From positions 1 to 5,048 of the forward strand of contig CAYIYN010000088.1 of NCBI GenBank assembly GCA_964367645.1: DNA of 5,048 nt. The letters are read 5' to 3'. Below are positions 1 to 5,034 of the stretch, one piece after another. The DNA comes from RGIG4097 sp964367645. GTDB lineage: Bacteria > Bacillota > Clostridia > Christensenellales > CAG-917. The notes beneath the pieces were generated by a model. That model had not been told where the DNA came from and made no database searches. It saw only the letters and a program-made list of their open reading frames with translations. The translations under genes were made by a program, and so were the position numbers. Each line of letters begins with the position of its first letter. The first letter of the stretch is position 1.

Positions 1-4
1 TTTT

Positions 5-26
5 ATCCGCGCCCTGCGCGGATTTT
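5..26 (+). terminator. Hairpin with short T-tail, possible terminator of an upstream gene
   Basis: A perfect 8-bp GC-rich stem (ATCCGCGC at 5-12 with GCGCGGAT at 16-23) encloses a 3-nt loop and is followed by a run of four T at 23-26. This is the form of a short Rho-independent terminator read on the + strand, presumably for a gene left of the window. A run of T also precedes the stem, so on the - strand the hairpin would be followed by AAAA-complement T's only if read the other way; - strand genes are absent here. The T-tail is short, so the call is moderate. The first recognisable repeat unit of the tandem array begins immediately at the right arm. Confidence 0.5.
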
Positions 27-296
27 CGCAACTTCGTAATTTGCCGACGTCCGTTTATTAGTACGCTTGCTCGGGGTTATTTCGTAGCTTTGCAATAAGA
101 AAGTGCGTATTCACTCTTGCTCAGTGTTATTCGGAACTTCGTAATGAGTGCGTGCTGATTCACTCTCGCTCGGAGTATTTTCGTGGCATTGCAATGAGAA
201 AGTGCGTGTTAACTCTTGCTCGAAGTATTTTCGCAACTTCGTAATGAGTGAGGTGCGTGTTCACTCTCGCATAGCAAGTCTTTCCAGTGGCGACTC
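22..296. repeat. Tandem array of about 50-nt units in two alternating subtypes
   Basis: Units can be laid out at 62-111, 112-160, 161-210 and 211-261, with a degraded unit at about 22-61 and a divergent tail at 262-296. Each begins with a form of (C/A)ACTC(T/C)(T/C)GCTCGGAG and continues through a TATTTTCG core. Two versions of the middle alternate: AACTTCGTAATGAGTG in the units at 22, 112 and 211, and GC(T/A)TTGCAAT(A/G)AGAAAG in those at 62 and 161. The units at 62 and 161 match at 40 of 50 positions by my count. Short complementary blocks (GAGTG with CACTC, ACTC with GAGT) recur, and the unit at 161 holds the perfect 10-nt palindrome CATTGCAATG (187-196). There are no credible start codons with ribosome binding sites, so I read this as non-coding intergenic repeat DNA. 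The function is unknown. Confidence 0.8.
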
Positions 297-322
297 TTCG
301 ACTGCGCTCAGAGTGACATTCT
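297..322. repeat. Short intergenic motif of the TTCGACTGCGCTCAGAGTGACA type
   Basis: The motif beginning TTCGACTGCGCTCAG and running into AGTGACATTCT directly follows the tandem array. From general knowledge, very similar strings (often ending AGGATGACA or AGAATGACA) recur between genes in many bacterial genomes and metagenome bins, and their spurious translations read like CHSERSRR. Here it is present once and is absent from the second repeat locus at 3867-4002, so it appears to be a separate element joined to the array. The recognition is from memory of the motif and was not checked by a search. Confidence 0.5.
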
Positions 323-329
323 AATATTT

Positions 330-367
330 GCCTGTTCTTTACGTCTGCCCCCAAATTGTCATACAGA
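330..367 (+). repeat. 38-nt direct repeat, copy 1
   Basis: This 38-nt stretch (starting GCCTGTTCTTTACGTC and ending GTCATACAGA) is identical, base for base and in the same orientation, to 3867-3904. It lies between the tandem array and the peptidase promoter region. Immediately after it, GCAGAC (368-373) and GTCTGC (377-382) form a 6-bp hairpin with a 3-nt loop; that hairpin is not present beside copy 2. The repeat contains no obvious start codon or promoter on the + strand and its role is unknown. Confidence 0.9.
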
Positions 368-458
368 GCAGACACCGTCTGCGAAGTATCGCCGATGGTT
401 TTGTATTGCATATTTGATTTGAATTACAAGAAATATGGGATACAGACAGAATATTTTC

Positions 459-487
459 TTGTTTTCAAGGGTTGTTTATGCTACAAT
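459..487 (+). promoter_or_regulatory. Vegetative promoter for the M28 peptidase gene
   Basis: A -35 box TTGTTT (459-464) and a -10 box TACAAT (482-487) are separated by exactly 17 nt. The -10 box carries the extended TGn element (TGC at 479-481), which would compensate for the imperfect -35. Transcription would start near 494, giving a leader of about 45 nt before the ATG at 539. This also supports the ATG at 539 over longer upstream in-frame starts, which would lie outside the transcript. Confidence 0.6.
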
Positions 488-538
488 TTTGGCATATGTT
501 TAATCGGTGCGCCGATACGCGTCAAGAAGAGGAAAATT

Positions 539-1774
539 ATGCTTGTATCAAAGGAAAAAAGAGCGGAAGCGGTGGATTATTCAATGAAATCCATTCGCCG
601 AATTTGTGAGGAGATAGGGCCCAGAGAGTCGGGTATGCCTGCCGAAAGAAAAGCCGAAGAGTTTATGAAATCTGAAATCGATTCTAACGGTTGGGCAGAC
701 AGTTCGGTTATCGAAGATTTTAAGGTTTCTCGCCACGCTTTGGTCGGTTTTACCAAAATTATCGGAGTGTTGCTTATCTTCGGCGCGCTAATTCAACTTT
801 TGCATTTTATCGGTGACGATACGTTAAGCGTTGCTGTGAATACAGTGTCTTTGTTGTTTGTCTTGATTTCGCTCACCATTACCGTTTGCGAGTTTTTGTT
901 TTATATCCCGCTCATCGACAAATTTTTGCCCATCACAACTTCATGCAACCTTTATGCCAAATTGGAGCCGAGAGGTGAAGTTAAGCGTCGCATAATCTTC
1001 AACGGTCACGCCGACAGTGCGTATGAATGGACGCTTATGAAAATACGTCAGGAAGTGATGGTCGTTGTGCTTGTCATTGACATCCTTTGCCTGCTTGCTT
1101 CAATCGGCGTTTTTATCTACAACTTCACCGTTTCCGCCGTTCCGCTTTGGTCAATAATTTTCTCATGCGTAACAGCCGCCGCATATATCGGTTTGTTTTT
1201 TGTTTGCACCTTTAAACATCTTTCACCCGGCGCAAATGACAATCTTACCGGCTGCTTTGCTGCTATAAGCGTGCTTAAATGTTTGAAAGAAAGCGGAATA
1301 CAGTTTGAAAACACCGAAGTTTGCGCGCTGATTACCGGCAGTGAAGAGGCAGGTTTGCGCGGAGCGACCGCATGGTCAAAAAAGCACGAAGAAGAATGGA
1401 AAAGCGTTGAAACTTACGTTGTGAGTTTTGACACACTCACCGATTATGATTGTTTCACAATATATCACCGCGATATGACGGGCATGGTAAAAAACAGCCC
1501 CGAAGTGGTAAAACTGATGGACATAGCGTGTTCAGATCCTGACGTCAATCACCCTCTGCCGCACGGAACGGTGCCTTTTGGTGCGTCCGATTCTGCGGCG
1601 TTTAGCAAATGCGGAGTGAAAGCGGCATGCATTGCCGGGCAAAATCCCAAATGCGCGCCGTATTATCACAACCGCCGCGACGTTCCCGATTCCCTAAAAC
1701 CCGAGAGTTTTGCTCTGGGATTGGACATTGCGATCGCTTGCGCCGAGGCCTTTGACAAAGAAAACGCTCGGTAG
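539..1774 (+). CDS. Membrane-embedded M28-family zinc metallopeptidase
   Basis: The product is 411 residues. The start is the ATG at 539, preceded by GAAGAGG (526-532); the frame stays open upstream to an ATG at 356, but that one has no ribosome binding site and lies in the 38-nt repeat. The M28 (aminopeptidase Y/S-like) co-catalytic metal site looks complete: H157 and D159 in GHADS, bridging D234 in GANDN, catalytic and metal-binding E269-E270 in TGSEEAGLRG, D298 in SFDT, and H377 in YYHNRRD. The SDSAAF segment at 350-355 matches the family's usual SD motif. Two hydrophobic hairpins interrupt the fold: helices at about 70-91 and 97-126, before the first metal ligand, and about 173-196 and 202-225, between the HxD and ND motifs. 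There is no signal peptide. The connecting loops of both hairpins lack Lys/Arg, whereas residues 127-172 are rich in them, so the catalytic parts probably face the cytoplasm (inference). Likely an aminopeptidase or dipeptidase; the substrate is unknown. Similar membrane M28 proteins occur in Firmicutes. Confidence 0.88.
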   Translation: MLVSKEKRAEAVDYSMKSIRRICEEIGPRESGMPAERKAEEFMKSEIDSNGWADSSVIEDFKVSRHALVGFTKIIGVLLIFGALIQLLHFIGDDTLSVAVNTVSLLFVLISLTITVCEFLFYIPLIDKFLPITTSCNLYAKLEPRGEVKRRIIFNGHADSAYEWTLMKIRQEVMVVVLVIDILCLLASIGVFIYNFTVSAVPLWSIIFSCVTAAAYIGLFFVCTFKHLSPGANDNLTGCFAAISVLKCLKESGIQFENTEVCALITGSEEAGLRGATAWSKKHEEEWKSVETYVVSFDTLTDYDCFTIYHRDMTGMVKNSPEVVKLMDIACSDPDVNHPLPHGTVPFGASDSAAFSKCGVKAACIAGQNPKCAPYYHNRRDVPDSLKPESFALGLDIAIACAEAFDKENAR

Positions 1775-1780
1775 TATAAT
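1752..1780 (+). promoter_or_regulatory. Perfect-consensus promoter for the lipoprotein gene, overlapping the end of the peptidase gene
   Basis: TTGACA (1752-1757) and TATAAT (1775-1780) are both exact consensus and 17 nt apart. The -35 lies inside the last codons of the peptidase gene (Phe-Asp-Lys) and the -10 starts one base after its TAG stop. Transcription would begin near 1787, about 30 nt before the lipoprotein ATG. The lipoprotein is therefore probably expressed on its own and strongly, with any read-through from the peptidase promoter adding to it. No terminator is visible between the two genes. Confidence 0.8.
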
Positions 1781-1817
1781 ATAAGCCGATAATTAAGTTT
1801 ATCCAAACGGAGGATTT

Positions 1818-2606
1818 ATGAAAAAATCTCTTTCTACAATATTGTGTATCGCTTTGGCTCTTGTGCTTTTGCTCTCCTTTGCAGGCTGCAATAAAATCAC
1901 GACCAAAGATATTGATTCGGAGGCTGCCTACGAGTTGCTTATGAACGACCAAACGGGCGTTATTATTCTTGGCAGAAACGAAACGGATTTTACAGCAGTG
2001 TATACGTACTATGACGGAGAAGTCAGTGAAAGCGGTACGGCAACTCTTTGCATGGACAACGATTATGTTTCTTTAAATAAAAAGCAAGAAACACCTATCG
2101 TCCATAGCGTCAAAACGGTTGTTGAAGATAACGTTACAACAGTGACCGAATACTATGTCGGCTATATAAAAGCGTATCAAGCCTACGACAACTATACAAA
2201 GAAAACCAAAATTATGCACCTGTATCAAGTGACTACGGACGGAGTTGTCACAAGCAACGGCTACGATGAACTCAAGGACACGGAAGGCAACGCTCTTTAT
2301 AATAATCTTTGTAAAGACTGCGGTATCTACACGGGAAGAAATTATATTGAATTCATTTTGGAAAATTGCGAGCAGCCGACTTTTAGCGGAAAGCAATTTC
2401 TTGAGAAAAAAGAAGTTAAATATACGGAAGTTTACATCAATTACTCCTACGTTGAAGAGGATGAGGAAATAACCGGTCACATTACCGTTACAATAGCGCC
2501 CAACAACACAATTTCAAAGATAACCGTATCGGAATCTGATGGATTTGAATACAGTGCCACATACACTTACGGCGCAGCGCACTTTGAAATGCCGACAAGC
2601 ATATAG
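1818..2606 (+). CDS. Uncharacterised tyrosine-rich lipoprotein
   Basis: The product is 262 residues. The start is fixed by GGAGGA (1809-1814) just before the ATG and by a clear lipoprotein signal: basic MKKSLST, a hydrophobic stretch at 8-20 and the lipobox FAGC with the modified cysteine at C24. The mature protein of about 239 residues would be anchored to the outer face of the cytoplasmic membrane. It has no further membrane segment and no domain I recognise. It is polar, alternating and probably mainly beta strand, with many Thr, Asn and acidic residues and 23 tyrosines by my count. Two internal cysteines (C165 and C168, in LCKDCG) lie three residues apart, and another (C184, in ENCEQ) follows. 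The ending, with ISKITVSESDG and YTYGAAHFEMP, recalls beta-sheet lipoproteins of the LolA/LppX-like shape, but that is only an impression. It lies 43 nt after the peptidase gene, has its own promoter and ends before a strong terminator. Confidence 0.85.
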   Translation: MKKSLSTILCIALALVLLLSFAGCNKITTKDIDSEAAYELLMNDQTGVIILGRNETDFTAVYTYYDGEVSESGTATLCMDNDYVSLNKKQETPIVHSVKTVVEDNVTTVTEYYVGYIKAYQAYDNYTKKTKIMHLYQVTTDGVVTSNGYDELKDTEGNALYNNLCKDCGIYTGRNYIEFILENCEQPTFSGKQFLEKKEVKYTEVYINYSYVEEDEEITGHITVTIAPNNTISKITVSESDGFEYSATYTYGAAHFEMPTSI

Positions 2607-2644
2607 AAAAATTAGTTGTCATTAAATTTGTAAAATCAAAAACT

Positions 2645-2675
2645 AACGGAGCGCTGTTTGCGCTCCGTTTTAATT
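2645..2675 (+). terminator. Rho-independent terminator between convergent genes, possibly bidirectional
   Basis: A perfect 10-bp stem (AACGGAGCGC at 2645-2654 with GCGCTCCGTT at 2660-2669) closes a 5-nt loop and runs into TTTTAATTTT on the + strand. It lies 39 nt after the lipoprotein stop. Read on the - strand the same stem is followed by AGTTTTTGATTTT, so it could also end the antiporter transcript, whose stop lies about 100 nt away at 2774. Confidence 0.88.
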
Positions 2676-2688
2676 TTAGTATTTTCTT

Positions 2689-2724
2689 AATCATAATTGA
2701 CTTTAAATCGGATTTATTATGATT
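2689..2724. repeat. AT-rich 9-bp inverted repeat in the convergent intergenic region
   Basis: AATCATAAT (2689-2697) and ATTATGATT (2716-2724) are exact inverted copies separated by 18 nt. The stem is AT-rich and lacks a T-run on either side, so it does not resemble a terminator. It lies in the transcribed 3' region of the antiporter gene. It may be a chance palindrome or a weak transcript structure. Confidence 0.35.
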
Positions 2725-2773
2725 GGTCAAATGTCGATTGATTCGCTTTTTATAGGGTTAATTTATTTATTTG

Positions 2774-3841
2774 TTAGAAAAGCGCAATTTTACCAAGCAC
2801 GTTAAGCACAAGCAGAGTGACATAAACGGTATAACCTATGAGCAGCATTGCGCCCTGCCAGCGGTGGAATTTTCCGCTGATAAGCGCAGGAATGAGAGCA
2901 AAACCTGAAACCGCAAGACAGAAAGGCAAATCTATGACCAAAGTTTGAGCCGAAACGGGCAGAGTCCCGCCTGAAATGAAAGAACAAAGCGGCAGTATCA
3001 AACTTATATCTATGATGTTTGCGCCGATGATATTGCCGACCGACAATTCGGATTTCTTTTTGGTTATTGCGATAATAGTTGTGGTCAGTTCCGGCATGGA
3101 AGTGCCTATTGCAATGATTGTCACGCCCACTATGCCAGATGGCACGCCTAAAAGGATAGCCAGTTTTTCGCCGTAGGTGGAAAGCAATAGCGCTCCTCCG
3201 GCAATACCGCCTGCGCCAAGTATAAACAGCAGAACGTATTTGATAATTTCCTTGCTTTCGGGTTTTGTCCTTTTACGTTTTCCGCTGACTGTGCCGTCGG
3301 CATTTAGTGTGTAATCCGTGTCGAAAGAAACATGATTGTAGTCATCAATCTTTATCGTGTCTGCTGCTGTCAGGGGTGCCGAGGCGTTTTTCTTTGTGAC
3401 ATAAAGGTTTTCAACAATAAACACGACAAAAATTGCCAGCACCACAAATGCCAAACCCAGTCCCAAACTTCCGCTCGCGCTGCATGCCCACAATACGGAT
3501 ATTGCCGCAAGTAAAATGAGAGCCTTTGGCAAGTAGTCTTTTCTTTTGAATTTGACCGGCATACAAACAAGTGACAGTGCCATAATCAGCCCAACGTTGC
3601 AGTTGACCGAGCCAACGGCGTTGCCTATCGCAAGATCCACACTGCCTTGAGCGGAGGATATGCACGACACCAAAATTTCGGGCAGGGTTGTTGCGATCGA
3701 AACAATGGTAGCACCTATCACAAATGTCGGTACGCCACTGACTTCGGCAATCCAACTTGCCGCGTCAACAAACCAGTCGCCGCCTTTGATAATGAGCACT
3801 AAACCGATACCTAAAAGCAGTATGCAAATAAAAATTTCCAC
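2774..3841 (-). CDS. Ca2+/Na+ (or H+) antiporter of the CaCA family, YrbG/NCX-like
   Basis: The product is 355 residues, starting at GTG (3841-3839) with GGAG five bases upstream; no better start exists. It is an integral membrane exchanger with ten predicted helices and the two inverted alpha repeats of the family. Alpha-1 (about 41-90) has GATIVSIATTLPEI and GNAVGSVNCNVGL; alpha-2 (about 237-285) has IIAIGTSMPEL and GNIIGANIIDIS. Placed against my memory of the Methanocaldococcus exchanger NCX_Mj, the four central ion ligands correspond to E55, N82, E251 and D278, so the ion site looks intact. Alpha-1 reads ATT where GTS is usual. A hydrophilic loop of about 50 residues (149-199), with a basic KRKR at 188-191, joins the two five-helix halves. 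The final RWQGAML helix is typical. It probably exports Ca2+ using the Na+ or H+ gradient. It converges on the lipoprotein gene, and no convincing -35/-10 pair is visible upstream. Confidence 0.93.
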   Translation of the reverse strand: MEIFICILLLGIGLVLIIKGGDWFVDAASWIAEVSGVPTFVIGATIVSIATTLPEILVSCISSAQGSVDLAIGNAVGSVNCNVGLIMALSLVCMPVKFKRKDYLPKALILLAAISVLWACSASGSLGLGLAFVVLAIFVVFIVENLYVTKKNASAPLTAADTIKIDDYNHVSFDTDYTLNADGTVSGKRKRTKPESKEIIKYVLLFILGAGGIAGGALLLSTYGEKLAILLGVPSGIVGVTIIAIGTSMPELTTTIIAITKKKSELSVGNIIGANIIDISLILPLCSFISGGTLPVSAQTLVIDLPFCLAVSGFALIPALISGKFHRWQGAMLLIGYTVYVTLLVLNVLGKIALF

Positions 3842-3866
3842 GTTTACTCCGCTTGTTTAATGATTA

Positions 3867-3904
3867 GCCTGTTCTTTACGTCTGCCCCCAAATTGTCATA
3901 CAGA
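3867..3904 (+). repeat. 38-nt direct repeat, copy 2
   Basis: Identical to 330-367 and in the same orientation. Here it lies 25 nt upstream of the antiporter start codon, on the opposite strand to that gene, so it must overlap either the antiporter promoter or its 5' untranslated leader. On the - strand it contains ATGACA (3899-3894), one base from a consensus -35, but the best -10 at the right distance (TAAAGA after 15 nt) is poor. Confidence 0.9.
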
Positions 3905-3916
3905 TTCGTGAATATG

Positions 3917-4002
3917 TACGCTCGCTCGGAGTATTTTCGTAACTTCGTAATGAGTGAGGTGTGTGTTTACTCTCGCATTGCAAGTCTTTCCAGTGGCGAC
4001 TC
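3917..4002. repeat. Second copy of the last array unit and its tail
   Basis: This 86-nt block aligns without gaps to 211-296, matching at 78 of 86 positions by my count. It comprises one full unit of the AACTTCGTAATGAGTG subtype (3917-3967) and the tail ending TTTCCAGTGGCGACTC (3968-4002). Similarity stops abruptly after GACTC: the left locus continues into the TTCGACTGCGCTCAG motif, whereas this one continues into unrelated DNA (CAATGATTTGCG). The following 97 nt up to the gtrA-like promoter hold only small palindromes. Confidence 0.85.
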
Positions 4003-4099
4003 CAATGATTTGCGCGTGCGCTAAAGCGCTTGATACGTATAAACAGATAGCGAAACTCTATCATAATGCCATTCAAATGTCAAGAATTCGCTTTTATTA

Positions 4100-4128
4100 T
4101 TGACTGAGCAGAGTGGTTTTGTTATAAT
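4100..4128 (+). promoter_or_regulatory. Strong vegetative promoter for the GtrA-like gene
   Basis: TTGACT (4100-4105) and TATAAT (4123-4128) are spaced by 17 nt, and TGT at 4120-4122 supplies an extended -10. Transcription would start near 4135, leaving a leader of only about 23 nt that contains the ribosome binding site. This makes the gene an independent unit, divergent from the antiporter across the repeat block. Confidence 0.82.
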
Positions 4129-4157
4129 AAATTTATCTGAACAAAAGGGAGAGTATT

Positions 4158-4835
4158 ATGTCAGAGGATATCAAAGTAGATGTAAATTGCGATGTGGAAG
4201 AAGATTTGAAAAATGCTGCAGAAATAAGCGCGGCAAACGTCGGAGCGGAAGAGCAACCGACCACTTTTAAGGGCAAACTCAAAGCCTTTTTGCACAGCCA
4301 CGAAAACGTTTTTCAAATTATTAAGTTTACGCTTATCAGTTGTATTGCGTTCATTGCGGAGTTTGCAACGATGTACGCTCTCCAATACGGACTTTTGAAA
4401 ACTTGCGGTGATCAGGAATTTAAGTGGTTCTTGTTTCACTACGCTCCGGGCAAGACGGGTGCGTTTGGACTCGCCGGCTTTATTGCAATGCTTGGCTCAA
4501 AATGCGTAGCAGAAATTATATCCTTTACCATCAATCGCAAAAAAACCTTCGAAGCCAACAACAATCTGGTGTTCAGCGCGATTATGTATGTCATAACCGT
4601 CATTGCAATAATCCTTCTCAGCACTTGGCTTGCGGGAGCGCTCGGCAACGTGTTTGGCAAGTCTATCGGAGCGGACTGGGGCAACACCATCTCCAAACTT
4701 ATCGGCTCGTTCCTCAGTTGGGTGATTATGTTCCTTATGGATAAGTTCGTCATCATGCGCAAGGTTGAAAAGCCCGCCCAAAACGGCGAAGCCGACGAAG
4801 ACGCTCTTGCCGAAGCGGGAGGCAATGAAAACTGA
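4158..4835 (+). CDS. GtrA-like four-helix membrane protein
   Basis: The product is 225 residues, starting at ATG with AGGGAGAG (4146-4153) in front. Four membrane helices lie at about 53-75, 101-125, 137-163 and 176-197, the GtrA/DPMS-like arrangement. The family hallmarks are visible: FTINRKKTFE at 123-132 after helix 2 (the NRRWTF-type motif) and the matching FLMDKFVIMRK at 192-202 after helix 4. Characterised GtrA proteins help move lipid-linked sugars across the membrane for O-antigen or cell-wall decoration, usually beside glycosyltransferase genes. None is visible here, so the sugar and pathway are unknown. The protein is longer than the usual 120-150 residues because of an acidic N-terminal extension (1-37) and an acidic tail (203-225, EADEDALAEAGGNEN), both predicted to be disordered. 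It is monocistronic, with its own promoter and terminator. Confidence 0.85.
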   Translation: MSEDIKVDVNCDVEEDLKNAAEISAANVGAEEQPTTFKGKLKAFLHSHENVFQIIKFTLISCIAFIAEFATMYALQYGLLKTCGDQEFKWFLFHYAPGKTGAFGLAGFIAMLGSKCVAEIISFTINRKKTFEANNNLVFSAIMYVITVIAIILLSTWLAGALGNVFGKSIGADWGNTISKLIGSFLSWVIMFLMDKFVIMRKVEKPAQNGEADEDALAEAGGNEN

Positions 4836-4891
4836 CATTAAATCAATAGCGCAACAATAAAATCTAAAATAAAAAAGCACAAAAAAACAGG

Positions 4892-4923
4892 TCGCGCACG
4901 GCAATAACCGTGCGTGATTTTTT
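4892..4923 (+). terminator. Rho-independent terminator of the GtrA-like gene
   Basis: A 10-bp stem with one G-T pair (TCGCGCACGG at 4892-4901 with CCGTGCGTGA at 4908-4917) closes the 6-nt loop CAATAA and is followed by six T. An A-rich stretch (4881-4887) precedes it and could extend the pairing or give some activity on the other strand. It lies about 55 nt past the stop codon. Confidence 0.9.
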
Positions 4924-4952
4924 ATACAAAAAAATAGGTAAAACAACCGGTG

Positions 4953-4981
4953 TTGCAAATATGGCGAGAACAATGTATTAT
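4953..4981 (+). promoter_or_regulatory. Promoter of the gene starting at 5035
   Basis: TTGCAA (4953-4958) and TATTAT (4976-4981) are 17 nt apart, one base and two bases from consensus-like positions respectively. Transcription would begin near 4988, giving a leader of about 47 nt. It follows directly on the terminator of the preceding gene, which supports a new transcription unit. Confidence 0.6.
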
Positions 4982-5034
4982 AGTGACGGAGGAATTTCAC
5001 GAATTTTTGATTTTGGCAAGGAGGATATACAACA

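Noticed and set aside
1..367. CRISPR array
   Set aside because: The units are about 50 nt, imperfect and contiguous, with no unique spacers between conserved direct repeats and no cas gene in view.
160..411. Open frame on the - strand across the tandem array (83 codons)
   Set aside because: It is made of repeat units, giving repeated peptide strings such as ARVNTH, and includes the CHSERSRR translation typical of intergenic repeats. It has no ribosome binding site of note and is very likely non-coding.
356..538. N-terminal extension of the M28 peptidase from the ATG at 356
   Set aside because: No ribosome binding site precedes 356, the start lies inside the 38-nt repeat, the extension spans the predicted promoter, and the family-like N-terminus begins at 539 behind GAAGAGG.
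2697..2720. Promoter in the convergent intergenic region (TTGACT at 2697, TATTAT at 2715)
   Set aside because: The spacing is only 12 nt, and no gene starts downstream on the + strand.
330..3904. Transposon or integrative element bounded by the 38-nt repeats
   Set aside because: The bracketed segment encodes no transposase, integrase or recombinase, and the repeats are direct rather than terminal inverted copies. Only the repeat relationship itself is reported.
4018..4062. Small palindromes (GCGCT-AA-AGCGC, GATAG...CTATC) upstream of the GtrA-like promoter as operators or a riboswitch
   Set aside because: The stems are 4-5 bp with tiny or unremarkable loops, they lie upstream of the transcription start, and no riboswitch core is recognisable.
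4439..5000. Overlapping open frames on the - strand opposite the GtrA-like gene
   Set aside because: They are shadows of a clear coding frame, one of them crosses the terminator hairpin, and neither has a promoter or ribosome binding site.
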